Source of the DNA: JALXCG01 sp026991065 [NCBI: Gemmatimonadota bacterium]
Lineage (GTDB): Bacteria > GCA-2686955
Reading direction: 5' to 3'
Assembly: GCA_026991065.1 (NCBI GenBank)
Contig: JALXCG010000176.1
Coordinates: 1 to 7,632, forward strand
Length of the DNA: 7,632 nucleotides
Shown here: positions 1 through 5,985 of the stretch, one piece after another
Layout: the number at the start of each line of letters is the position of its first letter
Numbering within the stretch: the stretch's first letter is position 1
Translations under genes and position numbers: made by a program
The notes under the pieces: generated by a model
Databases searched by the model: none
What the model saw: only the letters and a program-made list of their open reading frames with translations
Told to the model about the DNA's origin: nothing

Positions 1-39
1 GAGGGGGAGTGGTGGGGCGGAGTGTTGGGGAAGGAATGA
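1..39 (+). CDS. prmA: 3' end of upstream gene, probably prmA (ribosomal protein L11 methyltransferase), partial
   Basis: The frame beginning at base 1 reads EGEWWGGVLGKE and stops at TGA 37-39. A Gly/Glu-Trp-hydrophobic segment followed by a short basic tail is how PrmA proteins usually end, and prmA is the most common gene directly upstream of rsmE. The TGA overlaps the ATG of rsmE (36-38) in an ATGA arrangement typical of translationally coupled genes. Only 12 residues are visible, so the family call rests mostly on context; the presence of a coding end here is more certain than its name. Confidence 0.5.
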   Translation, partial: EGEWWGGVLGKE

Positions 40-905
40 GCACGCGCGGAAGAGCCGGAAAGGGGCGTCGCAAGGATTCCGCTCCGCGCCGGGGAGGACG
101 CTCGCGGCGGATCGCCGGCACCGCGGACGGCTCGGTCGGCGCGACCCCGGTGCCTGCTGACTCACGGCTGCGAAGGGTCTACCTGGAGCGAATCCCCGCT
201 CCCGGTGAGGTGGCGCAATTGGAAGATGCAGAGGCGCGCCACCTCTGCGGTGCGTTGCGGGCGCGCCCCGGAGCCCCTCTGGAGTTGCTGGACGGCTGCG
301 GCCGGGTGGCGCGGGCTGAACTGGAAGAGACGGTGCCGGCGACGGTGAGGGTTCTGGAGGTGCGATCGCTGCCGCGGCCGATCGAGGTGCATCTGGCGTT
401 GGCGGTGGCGCGTGGGGAGCGCTTCGATTGGTTGGTTGAGAAGGCGACCGAGTTGGGGGTCGCGAGCATTGAGCCGGTGGTTTTCGCGCGTTCGCTGGAG
501 GGACGCTCCGCGCGGCGTGGTGACCGTTGGCGGCGGCTGGCCATCGCGGCGATGAAGCAGAGCGGGCAGGCCTGGTTGCCACGGATCGATGCGCCACGGA
601 GACTGGATGCGGTGCTGGATCTGCCGTGCGCCTCGCTGGTCGTTTGTGACCTGGGGGCGGCCGAGGCTTCTGCCGCATCGATTCTGGCTCAACTGGCGGA
701 TCCTCTGCGGCTTCTGATCGGGCCGGAAGGCGGCTTCGAGGCGGCCGAGCGGGAGCAGGTGCGCCGCCGCGGCTGCCATGTGCTAGGTTTACCCGGCGCA
801 ACTTTGCGGATCGAAACCGCGGCATTGGCGGCGGTGGTCCTGGCGCTGGACAGCCGGCGCGCAGCACAGCGGGCGATCGCTTCGGGGCCGCCGGAAGCGC
901 AATGA
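36..905 (+). CDS. rsmE: 16S rRNA (uracil-1498-N3)-methyltransferase RsmE
   Basis: RsmE transfers a methyl group from S-adenosylmethionine to N3 of U1498 in 16S rRNA, in the decoding region of the 30S subunit. It is a cytoplasmic SPOUT-fold (knotted) enzyme. Counting from the ATG at 36 (289 aa), the N-terminal PUA-like part begins near residue 46 (LRRVYLERIPAPGEVAQL). The SPOUT domain follows with the family motifs KATELG at 136-141, MKQSGQ at 173-178, the SAM-binding-loop motif GPEGGF at 229-234 and LRIETAAL at about 257-264. The ATG at 36 is preferred: it overlaps the upstream stop (ATGA) and follows GGGGAAGGA. This gives about 45 extra Arg/Gly/Ser-rich N-terminal residues compared with the usual length near 245 aa. 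A GTG at 150 would give a family-length protein of 251 aa but has no convincing ribosome binding site. A further GTG at 9 is less likely. hinT follows 30 nt downstream. Confidence 0.95.
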   Translation: MSTRGRAGKGRRKDSAPRRGGRSRRIAGTADGSVGATPVPADSRLRRVYLERIPAPGEVAQLEDAEARHLCGALRARPGAPLELLDGCGRVARAELEETVPATVRVLEVRSLPRPIEVHLALAVARGERFDWLVEKATELGVASIEPVVFARSLEGRSARRGDRWRRLAIAAMKQSGQAWLPRIDAPRRLDAVLDLPCASLVVCDLGAAEASAASILAQLADPLRLLIGPEGGFEAAEREQVRRRGCHVLGLPGATLRIETAALAAVVLALDSRRAAQRAIASGPPEAQ

Positions 906-910
906 ACCCC

Positions 911-933
911 GGAGAGGGGGGGAGAGAGAGGAA
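911..933 (+). promoter_or_regulatory. Purine-only ribosome-binding tract of hinT
   Basis: Every base from 911 to 933 is A or G, including a run of seven G (916-922) and a repeated GA stretch ending in AGAGGAA. The final AGAGGA sits a few bases before the hinT ATG at 936 and is a good Shine-Dalgarno match. The whole tract is longer than a normal binding site and may act as an unstructured standby region; that role is inferred. Confidence 0.55.
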
Positions 934-935
934 CC

Positions 936-1286
936 ATGGCCGAATGTCTGTTTTGTGAAATCGCCGCCGGGCGGATTCCGGCGGCGGTGTTGCGCGAGAC
1001 CGACCGGGCGGTTGCCTTTCGCGATATTTCACCGCAGGCACCCACCCATTTCCTGGTGATTCCCCGGCGTCACATCGTCAGTCTGGCCGATGTTGCCGAG
1101 GGAGCGGAGGGCGAACTCGAACCGCTCCTGGGTCACCTCCTGCGCGTGGCGGCGGAGGTTGCACGGGCTGAAGGGCTGCAGGATTTCCGCCTGGTCTCCA
1201 ATGTGGGGGCGAGCGCGGGACAGAGCGTCTTCCATCTTCATCTCCATGTCCTGGGTGGCCGACCGCTGGAATGGCCGCCCGGGTGA
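936..1286 (+). CDS. hinT: HIT-family purine nucleoside phosphoramidase (HinT/PKCI type)
   Basis: Bacterial HinT proteins are small dimeric hydrolases of the histidine-triad family that cleave P-N bonds in purine nucleoside phosphoramidates such as AMP-lysine. The 116-aa product has normal family length and all hallmarks: CLFCEI at residues 4-9 (Cys5, Cys8), FRDISPQAPTHFLVIPRRH at 28-46, a conserved SNVGASAGQSVFH segment with Asn89, the histidine triad H100-x-H102-x-H104, and the WPPG C-terminus characteristic of the HINT branch rather than the FHIT or GalT branches. The start at 936 has a strong purine-rich binding site and matches the family N-terminus. It lies 30 nt after rsmE and probably shares its transcript. 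A Rho-independent terminator overlaps its last codons and separates it from rpsU. Confidence 0.95.
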   Translation: MAECLFCEIAAGRIPAAVLRETDRAVAFRDISPQAPTHFLVIPRRHIVSLADVAEGAEGELEPLLGHLLRVAAEVARAEGLQDFRLVSNVGASAGQSVFHLHLHVLGGRPLEWPPG

Positions 1287-1302
1287 GCGGCCGTCTCTTT
1301 TT
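1271..1302 (+). terminator. Rho-independent terminator after hinT, overlapping its stop codon
   Basis: The left arm ATGGCCGC (1271-1278) pairs with the right arm GCGGCCGT (1287-1294): eight pairs with one T-G wobble. The loop is 8 nt (1279-1286) and the stem is followed by CTCTTTTT (1295-1302). The hinT TGA (1284-1286) is in the loop, so the left arm is made from the codons of the conserved WPPG tail. It should end the prmA-rsmE-hinT transcript and insulate rpsU. Confidence 0.8.
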
Positions 1303-1349
1303 CGCGCAGCAATTCATGCAAAGAATCGTCGCGAAGGGGGGCGGGGTCG

Positions 1350-1358
1350 TGCTAGACT
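1350..1358 (+). promoter_or_regulatory. Possible extended -10 promoter for rpsU
   Basis: TGC followed by TAGACT fits an extended -10 element (TGn plus four of six matches to TATAAT). It lies about 60 nt upstream of the rpsU start and just after the hinT terminator, where a promoter is expected. No good -35 hexamer is seen 16-18 nt upstream. A second weaker candidate is TTGTCA at 1370-1375 (five of six to the -35 consensus), which has no convincing -10 partner. The local sequence from 1350 to 1400 is more AT-rich than its surroundings. Confidence 0.3.
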
Positions 1359-1400
1359 AACGCTGTATTGTCAGTTTTTGTTTTCAGGTCATTAGCTCCG

Positions 1401-1420
1401 AAAGGATGGGCTTGCCCCAT
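1401..1420 (+). promoter_or_regulatory. rpsU ribosome-binding region with hairpin over the start codon
   Basis: The only Shine-Dalgarno match upstream of rpsU is AAAGGA at 1401-1406, about 12 nt before the ATG, which is farther than usual. Between them ATGGG (1406-1410) can pair perfectly with CCCAT (1416-1420), with a 5-nt loop CTTGC. The right arm includes the first two bases of the start codon. The hairpin could either hide the AUG or shorten the effective SD-AUG distance. The pairing is seen directly; a regulatory role is inferred. Confidence 0.4.
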
Positions 1421-1610
1421 GCCCGTGGTCCGGGTCAAAGAAAACGAGCCTTTTGAGAAGGCTTTGAAGCGCTTTAACAAGACTTGCCAAAAAGAGGGAA
1501 TCCTCTTCGAAATCAAGCGCAAATCACGCTTTGAAAAGCCGAGCGAAAAACGCAAGCGGAAGATTGCCGCCGCGCGCAAGAAGGCACGCAAGCTCGCTGT
1601 CACACAATAG
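1419..1610 (+). CDS. rpsU: Small ribosomal subunit protein bS21
   Basis: bS21 is a small, very basic 30S protein on the platform next to the anti-Shine-Dalgarno end of 16S rRNA, and it helps initiation on natural mRNAs. The 63-aa product starting at ATG 1419 matches the family throughout: PVVRVKENEPFEKALKRF at the N-terminus, then NKTCQKEGIL, then the arginine/lysine helix EKPSEKRKRKIAAARKK. Length is in the usual 58-71 range. A longer frame back to TTG 1368 adds residues with no family match and is not used. Base composition is visibly lower in GC than the neighbours, largely because of Lys, Phe, Asn and Ile codons. It is the first gene after the hinT terminator and is followed by a folded non-coding stretch before mutS2. 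It is probably the first gene of an rpsU-mutS2-dnaG-rpoD unit. Confidence 0.96.
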   Translation: MPVVRVKENEPFEKALKRFNKTCQKEGILFEIKRKSRFEKPSEKRKRKIAAARKKARKLAVTQ

Positions 1611-1623
1611 GGCGTGGTGCAGA

Positions 1624-1649
1624 AGAGCCCGCGGTTAAGAGCGGGTTCT
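1624..1649 (+). other. Hairpin just downstream of rpsU, without a T-tract
   Basis: AGAGCCCGC (1624-1632) pairs with GCGGGTTCT (1641-1649): nine pairs including one G-T wobble, with an 8-nt loop GGTTAAGA. It begins 14 nt after the rpsU stop. No run of T follows, so it is not a standard intrinsic terminator. It could stabilise the 3' end of a processed rpsU mRNA or partly attenuate read-through into mutS2; both roles are inferred. Confidence 0.5.
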
Positions 1650-1650
1650 A

Positions 1651-1743
1651 CCAAGGGCGTCGCATCGGTCCGGGCTGATTGCTCCAGATTCGCTGATATT
1701 CAGAGCGATCGGGAGTCTGGCCGGGAGGCGACGCCCCTCTTGG
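1651..1743 (+). other. Multi-tier inverted-repeat element in the rpsU-mutS2 gap, candidate structured RNA
   Basis: An outer stem pairs 1651-1663 (CCAAGGGCGTCGC) with 1728-1736 and 1740-1743, thirteen pairs with a 3-nt bulge (1737-1739). Inside, 1682-1694 pairs with 1704-1715 (CTCC with GGAG, an A-G mismatch, GAT with ATC, a bulged T, then CGCT with AGCG), with a 9-nt loop at 1695-1703. CCGG at 1670-1673 and 1721-1724 can add an intermediate helix. Nested pairing of this extent is not expected in an inert spacer. I recognise no known riboswitch, tRNA, SRP, tmRNA or 6S RNA. A small open frame across it (1614-1808) shows no family resemblance. Confidence 0.4.
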
Positions 1744-1759
1744 TGTGGGTCGCCCGCAC
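1743..1759 (+). other. Compact hairpin upstream of mutS2
   Basis: GTGTGGG (1743-1749) pairs with CCCGCAC (1753-1759), seven pairs with one T-G wobble, closing a 3-nt TCG loop. It directly abuts the outer stem of the preceding element, so the two could stack. No T-tract follows. It lies about 57 nt before the mutS2 start. From 1760 to 1815 I see only a weak ribosome-binding sequence (GGCGAG just before the ATG) and no clear promoter. Confidence 0.4.
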
Positions 1760-1815
1760 AGTCCGGGTCGGATTCGCGCAATCACCGCCTGTGTCCAGAA
1801 CTTGGTAGCGGCGAG

Positions 1816-4212
1816 ATGGAACAAGCCACCCTCGAAAAGCTCGCTTATTTCGATCTGATCGAAGTGTTGGCCGGCTACACTCAGTCACCACCGGGGGGGC
1901 AGCGGGTGCGAGCGCTCCGTCCCCATGTGGATGCCGCGACCGTTGATTTTGAACACGCTCTGGCGGTCGAAGCGCGAGGTGCGCTGGATCGTGATCTGGG
2001 GGTCTCCGCAGCCGGCTGTGCCGACATTGGAGACGTGCTGCAGATCAGCCGCCGCGCCGGCACGCATCTGGAGCCGGGCGCGTTGCGCGACGTCGCCGCG
2101 ACGCTGCGTTGCGCTGCCGAACTGCGAGCGGTTCTGCACGCGGAAGCCGCGGAGATGCCGGGATTGTGGGCGATCGCCGAGGGGATCGAAACCCACACCG
2201 CCGTTGCCGCCGCGATAGAGTCCGCGATCTCCCCGCAGGGCGACGTGGTTGACGAGGCCTCGGCCGACCTGCGCGCGATTCGGCGCTCGCGAGTCGACCT
2301 TGAGCGCCGTTTGCGGCAGGAGTTGGACGGCCTGGTGCGCCGCCTGAGCGCGCAAGGGCTGCTGCAGGAAGCCCTTTTTACGCAGCGCGAGGGGCGCTTT
2401 GTGTTGCCGGTCAAGGCGGACAAGCGACGCCAGATGGGCGGCATTGTGCATGACCGCTCCGCGAGTGGAGAAACCTACTTCATCGAGCCCGCGCCCCTGG
2501 TGGAAGTCGGCAATCAGCTGCGGGATCTTGATGCTCGTGAGCGCGAGGAGATTCTGCGGATTTTGCGCCGGCTGACCGCTCGGGTGGGGGCGGTGGCCGT
2601 CGAGATCGCGGGCGCGGTGGAGCGGGTCGCGCGCCTCGACGAGATTTTTGCCCGCGCCCGTTTCGGTGTTGCCCACGCCGCGATCAGGCCGGCAACTCCT
2701 GCTTTTGGCCCGATTCGCATTCGGGGGGGGCGGCATCCCATTCTGGAGCGATCGATCGGTCGCGCGGCCGTCGTGCCGCTGGATCTCGAATTGGAGTCGG
2801 GGGTCAGCGCGGTGTTGATCACCGGACCGAATACGGGTGGCAAGACCGTTGTGTTGAAGACCCTGGGCTTGCTCTGTCTGCTCTCGCAAAGTGGGATTCC
2901 GGTGCCCGCCGCGGAAGGCACGGTGCTGCCGGTGATGCGTGCGATCTATGCGGACATCGGTGATGGTCAATCGCTGGAGGCGAATCTCTCCACCTTCAGC
3001 GCCCATGTCGCCAATCTGGCCCGGATCTGCAAGGCTTCGGGAGAGCGCGCCTTGGTGTTGCTGGATGAAGTGGGGACCGGCACCGACCCCGATGAGGGCG
3101 CGGCCCTGGGAGCCGCCGCGATCCAGTTTCTGGTGGAACGTGGCGCACGAGTTTTGGCGACTACGCACCTCGGGCAGTTGAAGCTGCTGGCGACGCAGGA
3201 CGCGCGCATCCAGAACGCCGCCATGGCGTTTTCGTCTGAGCAGTTGGCGCCCACCTATCAGGTGCGCCAGGGGGTTCCCGGCCACTCTTATGGAATCGAA
3301 ATCGCCCGTCGACTGGGCCTGCCGGAGGCGGTGATCCGCGATGCTGAGAAACGTCGCGGCAGCGCCGAGCGGGATCTTGCGGAGTTGACGGCGGATGTTG
3401 AAGCGCGCCTGCGCGAAGCGGAGCGGCAGGGCGAATCCGCTCGGGCTCTTCTTGCTCAGGCTGAGCGCGAGCGGGCGGAGGTTGCGGAGCGGTCACGCCA
3501 GGTCGCTGCCCGCGAAAAGGAGTTGCGGCGCGAGAGCGCGGAGCTGCTGGAGAAGGTCGCGCGGGATGCCCGGCGCTCCCTGGAGAGAGTGGTGCGCGAG
3601 GTGCGCGAAGCGGGGGCGCGGCGCGAGGATATCCGCCGCGCGCACCAGAGGATCGAGGAGACCCGCCAGGCCCACGCGGGGCCGGACCGTCGCTCACGGG
3701 CGGTGGGGGGGCAGCGTGTCAGCGGTGGCGCCGACCGCAAGCACCGGCCGCCGGCCAAAGCCGCTTCCGCACCATTCGCGCCGGGGAGCGAGGTGCGCGT
3801 CGAGGGCTTGGGCTTCGTGGGGCAGGTCGAGGCGATCAGCGGCCGGCGGGCGCGCGTCCGCCGTGGCACCATGTCGGTTGAAGTGGATGCTTCGCGACTG
3901 CGGCGCGCCGTCGATACCCAGCAGCCCGCTCGTGGTGGTTGGGAACGCCGCGACGCGAGCGACGTAGATAGCAACCGGCTGGATCTGCGTGGCGAGCGCG
4001 TGGAGGACGCCGAGGTTCGCCTCGATCGCTTCATCGATGCCGCGTTGGACGCCGGACTGGAGAGATTGGAGATCATTCACGGCAAGGGGACCGGGGCGCT
4101 GCGTCGCTGGGTGAGTGAGGTTTTGCAGGAGGATCCTCGCATTCGAACGGCGCGCCTTGGAAGTTGGAATGAGGGTGGGACGGGAGTTACGATCGCGACG
4201 TTGCGCCGTTAG
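1816..4212 (+). CDS. mutS2: MutS2-family ATPase/endonuclease with Smr domain
   Basis: MutS2 (RqcU in Bacillus) is a MutS-like dimeric ATPase without the mismatch-reading domain. It has been linked to suppression of homologous recombination and to splitting of collided ribosomes. The 798-aa product has the full family layout. An N-terminal core/lever part is at about 1-320, including FVLPVKADKRRQMGGIVHDRSASGETYFIEP. The ATPase follows, with Walker A GPNTGGKT at 337-344, the SLEANLSTFS segment at 386-395, Walker B LVLLDE at 413-418 and GTGTDPDEG after it. A long charged coiled coil lies at roughly 515-635, a KOW-like beta segment at about 655-700, and the C-terminal Smr domain has LDLRG at 722-726 and HGKGTG at 755-760. 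Both Smr motifs are intact. Three G homopolymers (1893-1899, 2723-2730, 3705-3711) occur in the reading frame. The ribosome binding site is weak. The stop is 15 nt before dnaG. Confidence 0.97.
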   Translation: MEQATLEKLAYFDLIEVLAGYTQSPPGGQRVRALRPHVDAATVDFEHALAVEARGALDRDLGVSAAGCADIGDVLQISRRAGTHLEPGALRDVAATLRCAAELRAVLHAEAAEMPGLWAIAEGIETHTAVAAAIESAISPQGDVVDEASADLRAIRRSRVDLERRLRQELDGLVRRLSAQGLLQEALFTQREGRFVLPVKADKRRQMGGIVHDRSASGETYFIEPAPLVEVGNQLRDLDAREREEILRILRRLTARVGAVAVEIAGAVERVARLDEIFARARFGVAHAAIRPATPAFGPIRIRGGRHPILERSIGRAAVVPLDLELESGVSAVLITGPNTGGKTVVLKTLGLLCLLSQSGIPVPAAEGTVLPVMRAIYADIGDGQSLEANLSTFSAHVANLARICKASGERALVLLDEVGTGTDPDEGAALGAAAIQFLVERGARVLATTHLGQLKLLATQDARIQNAAMAFSSEQLAPTYQVRQGVPGHSYGIEIARRLGLPEAVIRDAEKRRGSAERDLAELTADVEARLREAERQGESARALLAQAERERAEVAERSRQVAAREKELRRESAELLEKVARDARRSLERVVREVREAGARREDIRRAHQRIEETRQAHAGPDRRSRAVGGQRVSGGADRKHRPPAKAASAPFAPGSEVRVEGLGFVGQVEAISGRRARVRRGTMSVEVDASRLRRAVDTQQPARGGWERRDASDVDSNRLDLRGERVEDAEVRLDRFIDAALDAGLERLEIIHGKGTGALRRWVSEVLQEDPRIRTARLGSWNEGGTGVTIATLRR

Positions 4213-4227
4213 GCCCTGGGAGCGACC

Positions 4228-5985
4228 ATGCGAATAGCCGACGAGACGATCGAGCGGGTGCGGGAAGCGACCGACATTGTGGGAGTGGTGGGCGAGGTGG
4301 TCACGCTCCGCCAGTCGGGCCGCAATCACATGGGGCTTTGTCCCTTCCACGAAGAGCGCACCCCCTCGTTTTCGGTCAGCGCCGAGCGCGGCATTTTTCA
4401 CTGTTTCGGGTGCGGGAAGGGCGGGGACGCATTCGCGTTTGTGATGGAAACCCAGGGGATCGGTTTCATCGACGCCGTGCGTCTGCTGGCCGAGCGGGCG
4501 GGAGTGCCGATTGCCACCGATCAAGTCGAGAGCGGGGTCGAGCAGCTCTATCGGTTGAACGCGCTGGCGGCGCGTTTCTTCCAGGAAACGCTGCTGCGCC
4601 GCCCGGAGGGTGCGCATGCTCGGCGCTATGCCCGCGCCCGGGGGCTGACCCGGCAGGCGGCAGAGGCGTTCGGGATCGGCGCGGCGCCAGACGCCTGGAA
4701 CGCCTTCTCCGATCTTGCCCAAAAGGAGGGGTTCTCGCCCGAAGTTGTAAAAAAATCGGGGCTTGTTATTGACCGGAAAGAGAGAAATGGTTATTATGAT
4801 CGTTTCCGCAATCGGCTCATTTTTCCCATCCGCGCGGCCACCGGACGGGTGGTTGCTTTCGGTGGGAGGCGATTGACGGAGAGCAACGAACCCAAGTACA
4901 TCAACTCTCCTGAAACCCCGATCTACCGCAAGGGAGAGCATCTTTTCGGACTCTACGCGGCACGCCGCGCGATTAGGGAAAAGCGATCGGCGATCGTTGT
5001 TGAAGGCTACACCGATTGCTTGGCCATGCATCGGGCGGGGCTCGACTCCTGCGTCGCCGCACTGGGCACGGCCTTCACGCCGGAACAGGCGAAACTTCTT
5101 CGGCGTTATGCCGATCAGGTGGTTTTGGTCTTTGATGCGGATGCCGCTGGTCAAGCGGCCGCGATGAAAGGAATGGGTGTGCTACTTGGGTGTGGTCTCG
5201 ATGTTCGCGTGGCGCCGCTGCCGGCAGGTCAGGATCCCGACTCTCTCCTTTTAGAGGAGGGGGCGGAGGCTCTGCACGCGACCGTTGGCGACCACCGGGA
5301 TGCGATCGAAGCAGCACTCGCACCGTTGGCCGAAACTTTTTCCGAGGCCAGTCCGGCGGCGCGGGTGCGGGCCGTGGAGCCGGTGCTGGATGCGGTTGCC
5401 GTGATTCCGAACGATGCTGTAAGGAGCGCTTACCTGGAGCAGATTGCCGGCCGGATTCGGGTGGATTCGCGAGCCCTGGCGCGGGCTCTGCAGCACTCGA
5501 AGGTGCGCCCACGGAGCGCGGCCGCCCGCTCCGGGAAGACGCCTGCCGCGCCGCCCATCACGCCCGTGGCGCTTGAGCCGGGGGTTCGCGATCTGTTCCG
5601 CCTGGCGCTTTCCGATCGAGCGGCGCAAACCTTTGCCCGCATTTCTCCGGCGTTGATCGCGGATCCCGCGGCGCGCCGGGCCTATACCTTGTTGGCGCAG
5701 AGCGCAACTGCGACCGGGGCGCCCAACCTGCCGAAAGTCCTGGAACAACTCGACCATCCCGCTCTCTGCGCGACGCTCACCCGGATCGCCGCCAGCAGTG
5801 GAATTTCCGAGGGCAACCTGGACCAATTGCTGGAAGATGTCGTGCGCCACTTCAGCCGCAAACAGGCGGCCGAGCGGCGTTGGGCGTTGAATCGGGCGCT
5901 GGACGCGGAGTCTGATCCGATTCGTCGCAAGGAGATTTTGCGCGAATTGAGCGACTTGTTGCGCAAGACCGGCGGTGCGAATTGA
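4228..5985 (+). CDS. dnaG: DNA primase DnaG
   Basis: DnaG makes the RNA primers for lagging-strand synthesis, acting at the fork with the replicative helicase DnaB. The 585-aa product is full length. The zinc-binding domain has the CHC2 pattern C38-x2-H41-x17-C59-x2-C62. The RNA-polymerase core includes YDRFRNRLIFPI and EPKYINSPETPIYRKG. The TOPRIM metal-binding residues are E259 (in VEGYTD), D303 and D305 (in FDADAAG), and D336 and D338 (in QDPDS). A Pro/Ala/Arg-rich linker at about 424-450 leads to a C-terminal helical part of the kind that binds DnaB. The start at 4228 has GGGAG about 5 nt upstream and begins 15 nt after mutS2, so the two are co-transcribed. An unusually AT-rich patch at about 4742-4800 contains an A7 run and a near-consensus promoter. 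Confidence 0.98.
   Translation: MRIADETIERVREATDIVGVVGEVVTLRQSGRNHMGLCPFHEERTPSFSVSAERGIFHCFGCGKGGDAFAFVMETQGIGFIDAVRLLAERAGVPIATDQVESGVEQLYRLNALAARFFQETLLRRPEGAHARRYARARGLTRQAAEAFGIGAAPDAWNAFSDLAQKEGFSPEVVKKSGLVIDRKERNGYYDRFRNRLIFPIRAATGRVVAFGGRRLTESNEPKYINSPETPIYRKGEHLFGLYAARRAIREKRSAIVVEGYTDCLAMHRAGLDSCVAALGTAFTPEQAKLLRRYADQVVLVFDADAAGQAAAMKGMGVLLGCGLDVRVAPLPAGQDPDSLLLEEGAEALHATVGDHRDAIEAALAPLAETFSEASPAARVRAVEPVLDAVAVIPNDAVRSAYLEQIAGRIRVDSRALARALQHSKVRPRSAAARSGKTPAAPPITPVALEPGVRDLFRLALSDRAAQTFARISPALIADPAARRAYTLLAQSATATGAPNLPKVLEQLDHPALCATLTRIAASSGISEGNLDQLLEDVVRHFSRKQAAERRWALNRALDAESDPIRRKEILRELSDLLRKTGGAN
4769..4797 (+). promoter_or_regulatory. Candidate sigma70-type promoter inside dnaG, directed at rpoD
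   Basis: TTGACC (4769-4774) and TATTAT (4792-4797) match the vegetative -35 and -10 consensus at five of six bases each, with the ideal 17-nt spacer. The start point would be near 4804, inside dnaG and about 1.4 kb upstream of rpoD. In Escherichia coli rpoD has internal promoters within dnaG, including a heat-shock promoter, so the location has precedent. The codons used here (GTT, GTA, AAA, CTT, GTT, ATT, TAT, TAT) are AT-rich choices against a strongly GC-rich gene, as expected if the DNA has a second role. Confidence 0.5.

Noticed and set aside
9-35. GTG at 9 as the rsmE start
   Set aside because: It would overlap the upstream coding end by 31 nt; the ATG at 36 has an ATGA overlap and a better binding sequence.
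1368-1418. Longer rpsU from TTG 1368 (80 aa)
   Set aside because: The additional 17 residues do not match bS21, which begins at the MPVVRVKENEPFEKAL segment.
1614-1808. 64-codon open frame in the rpsU-mutS2 gap
   Set aside because: It has no ribosome binding site or family resemblance, and it overlaps strong inverted repeats that explain the region better as structured RNA.
1611-1815. tRNA, SRP RNA, tmRNA or 6S RNA in the rpsU-mutS2 gap
   Set aside because: GGGTTCTACCA at 1643-1653 briefly resembles a tRNA T-arm and CCA end, but there is no cloverleaf, and none of the conserved motifs of the other RNAs is present.
1885-3285. 466-codon open frame on the minus strand opposite mutS2
   Set aside because: It is a shadow of mutS2 with no recognisable domain; long antisense open frames are common at this GC content.
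3694-5154. 486-codon open frame on the minus strand opposite mutS2 and dnaG
   Set aside because: It lies antisense to two certain genes with conserved catalytic motifs. Its peptide shows no recognisable domain and is rich in His, Pro, Arg and Gln, as expected for an antisense reading of GC-rich coding DNA.
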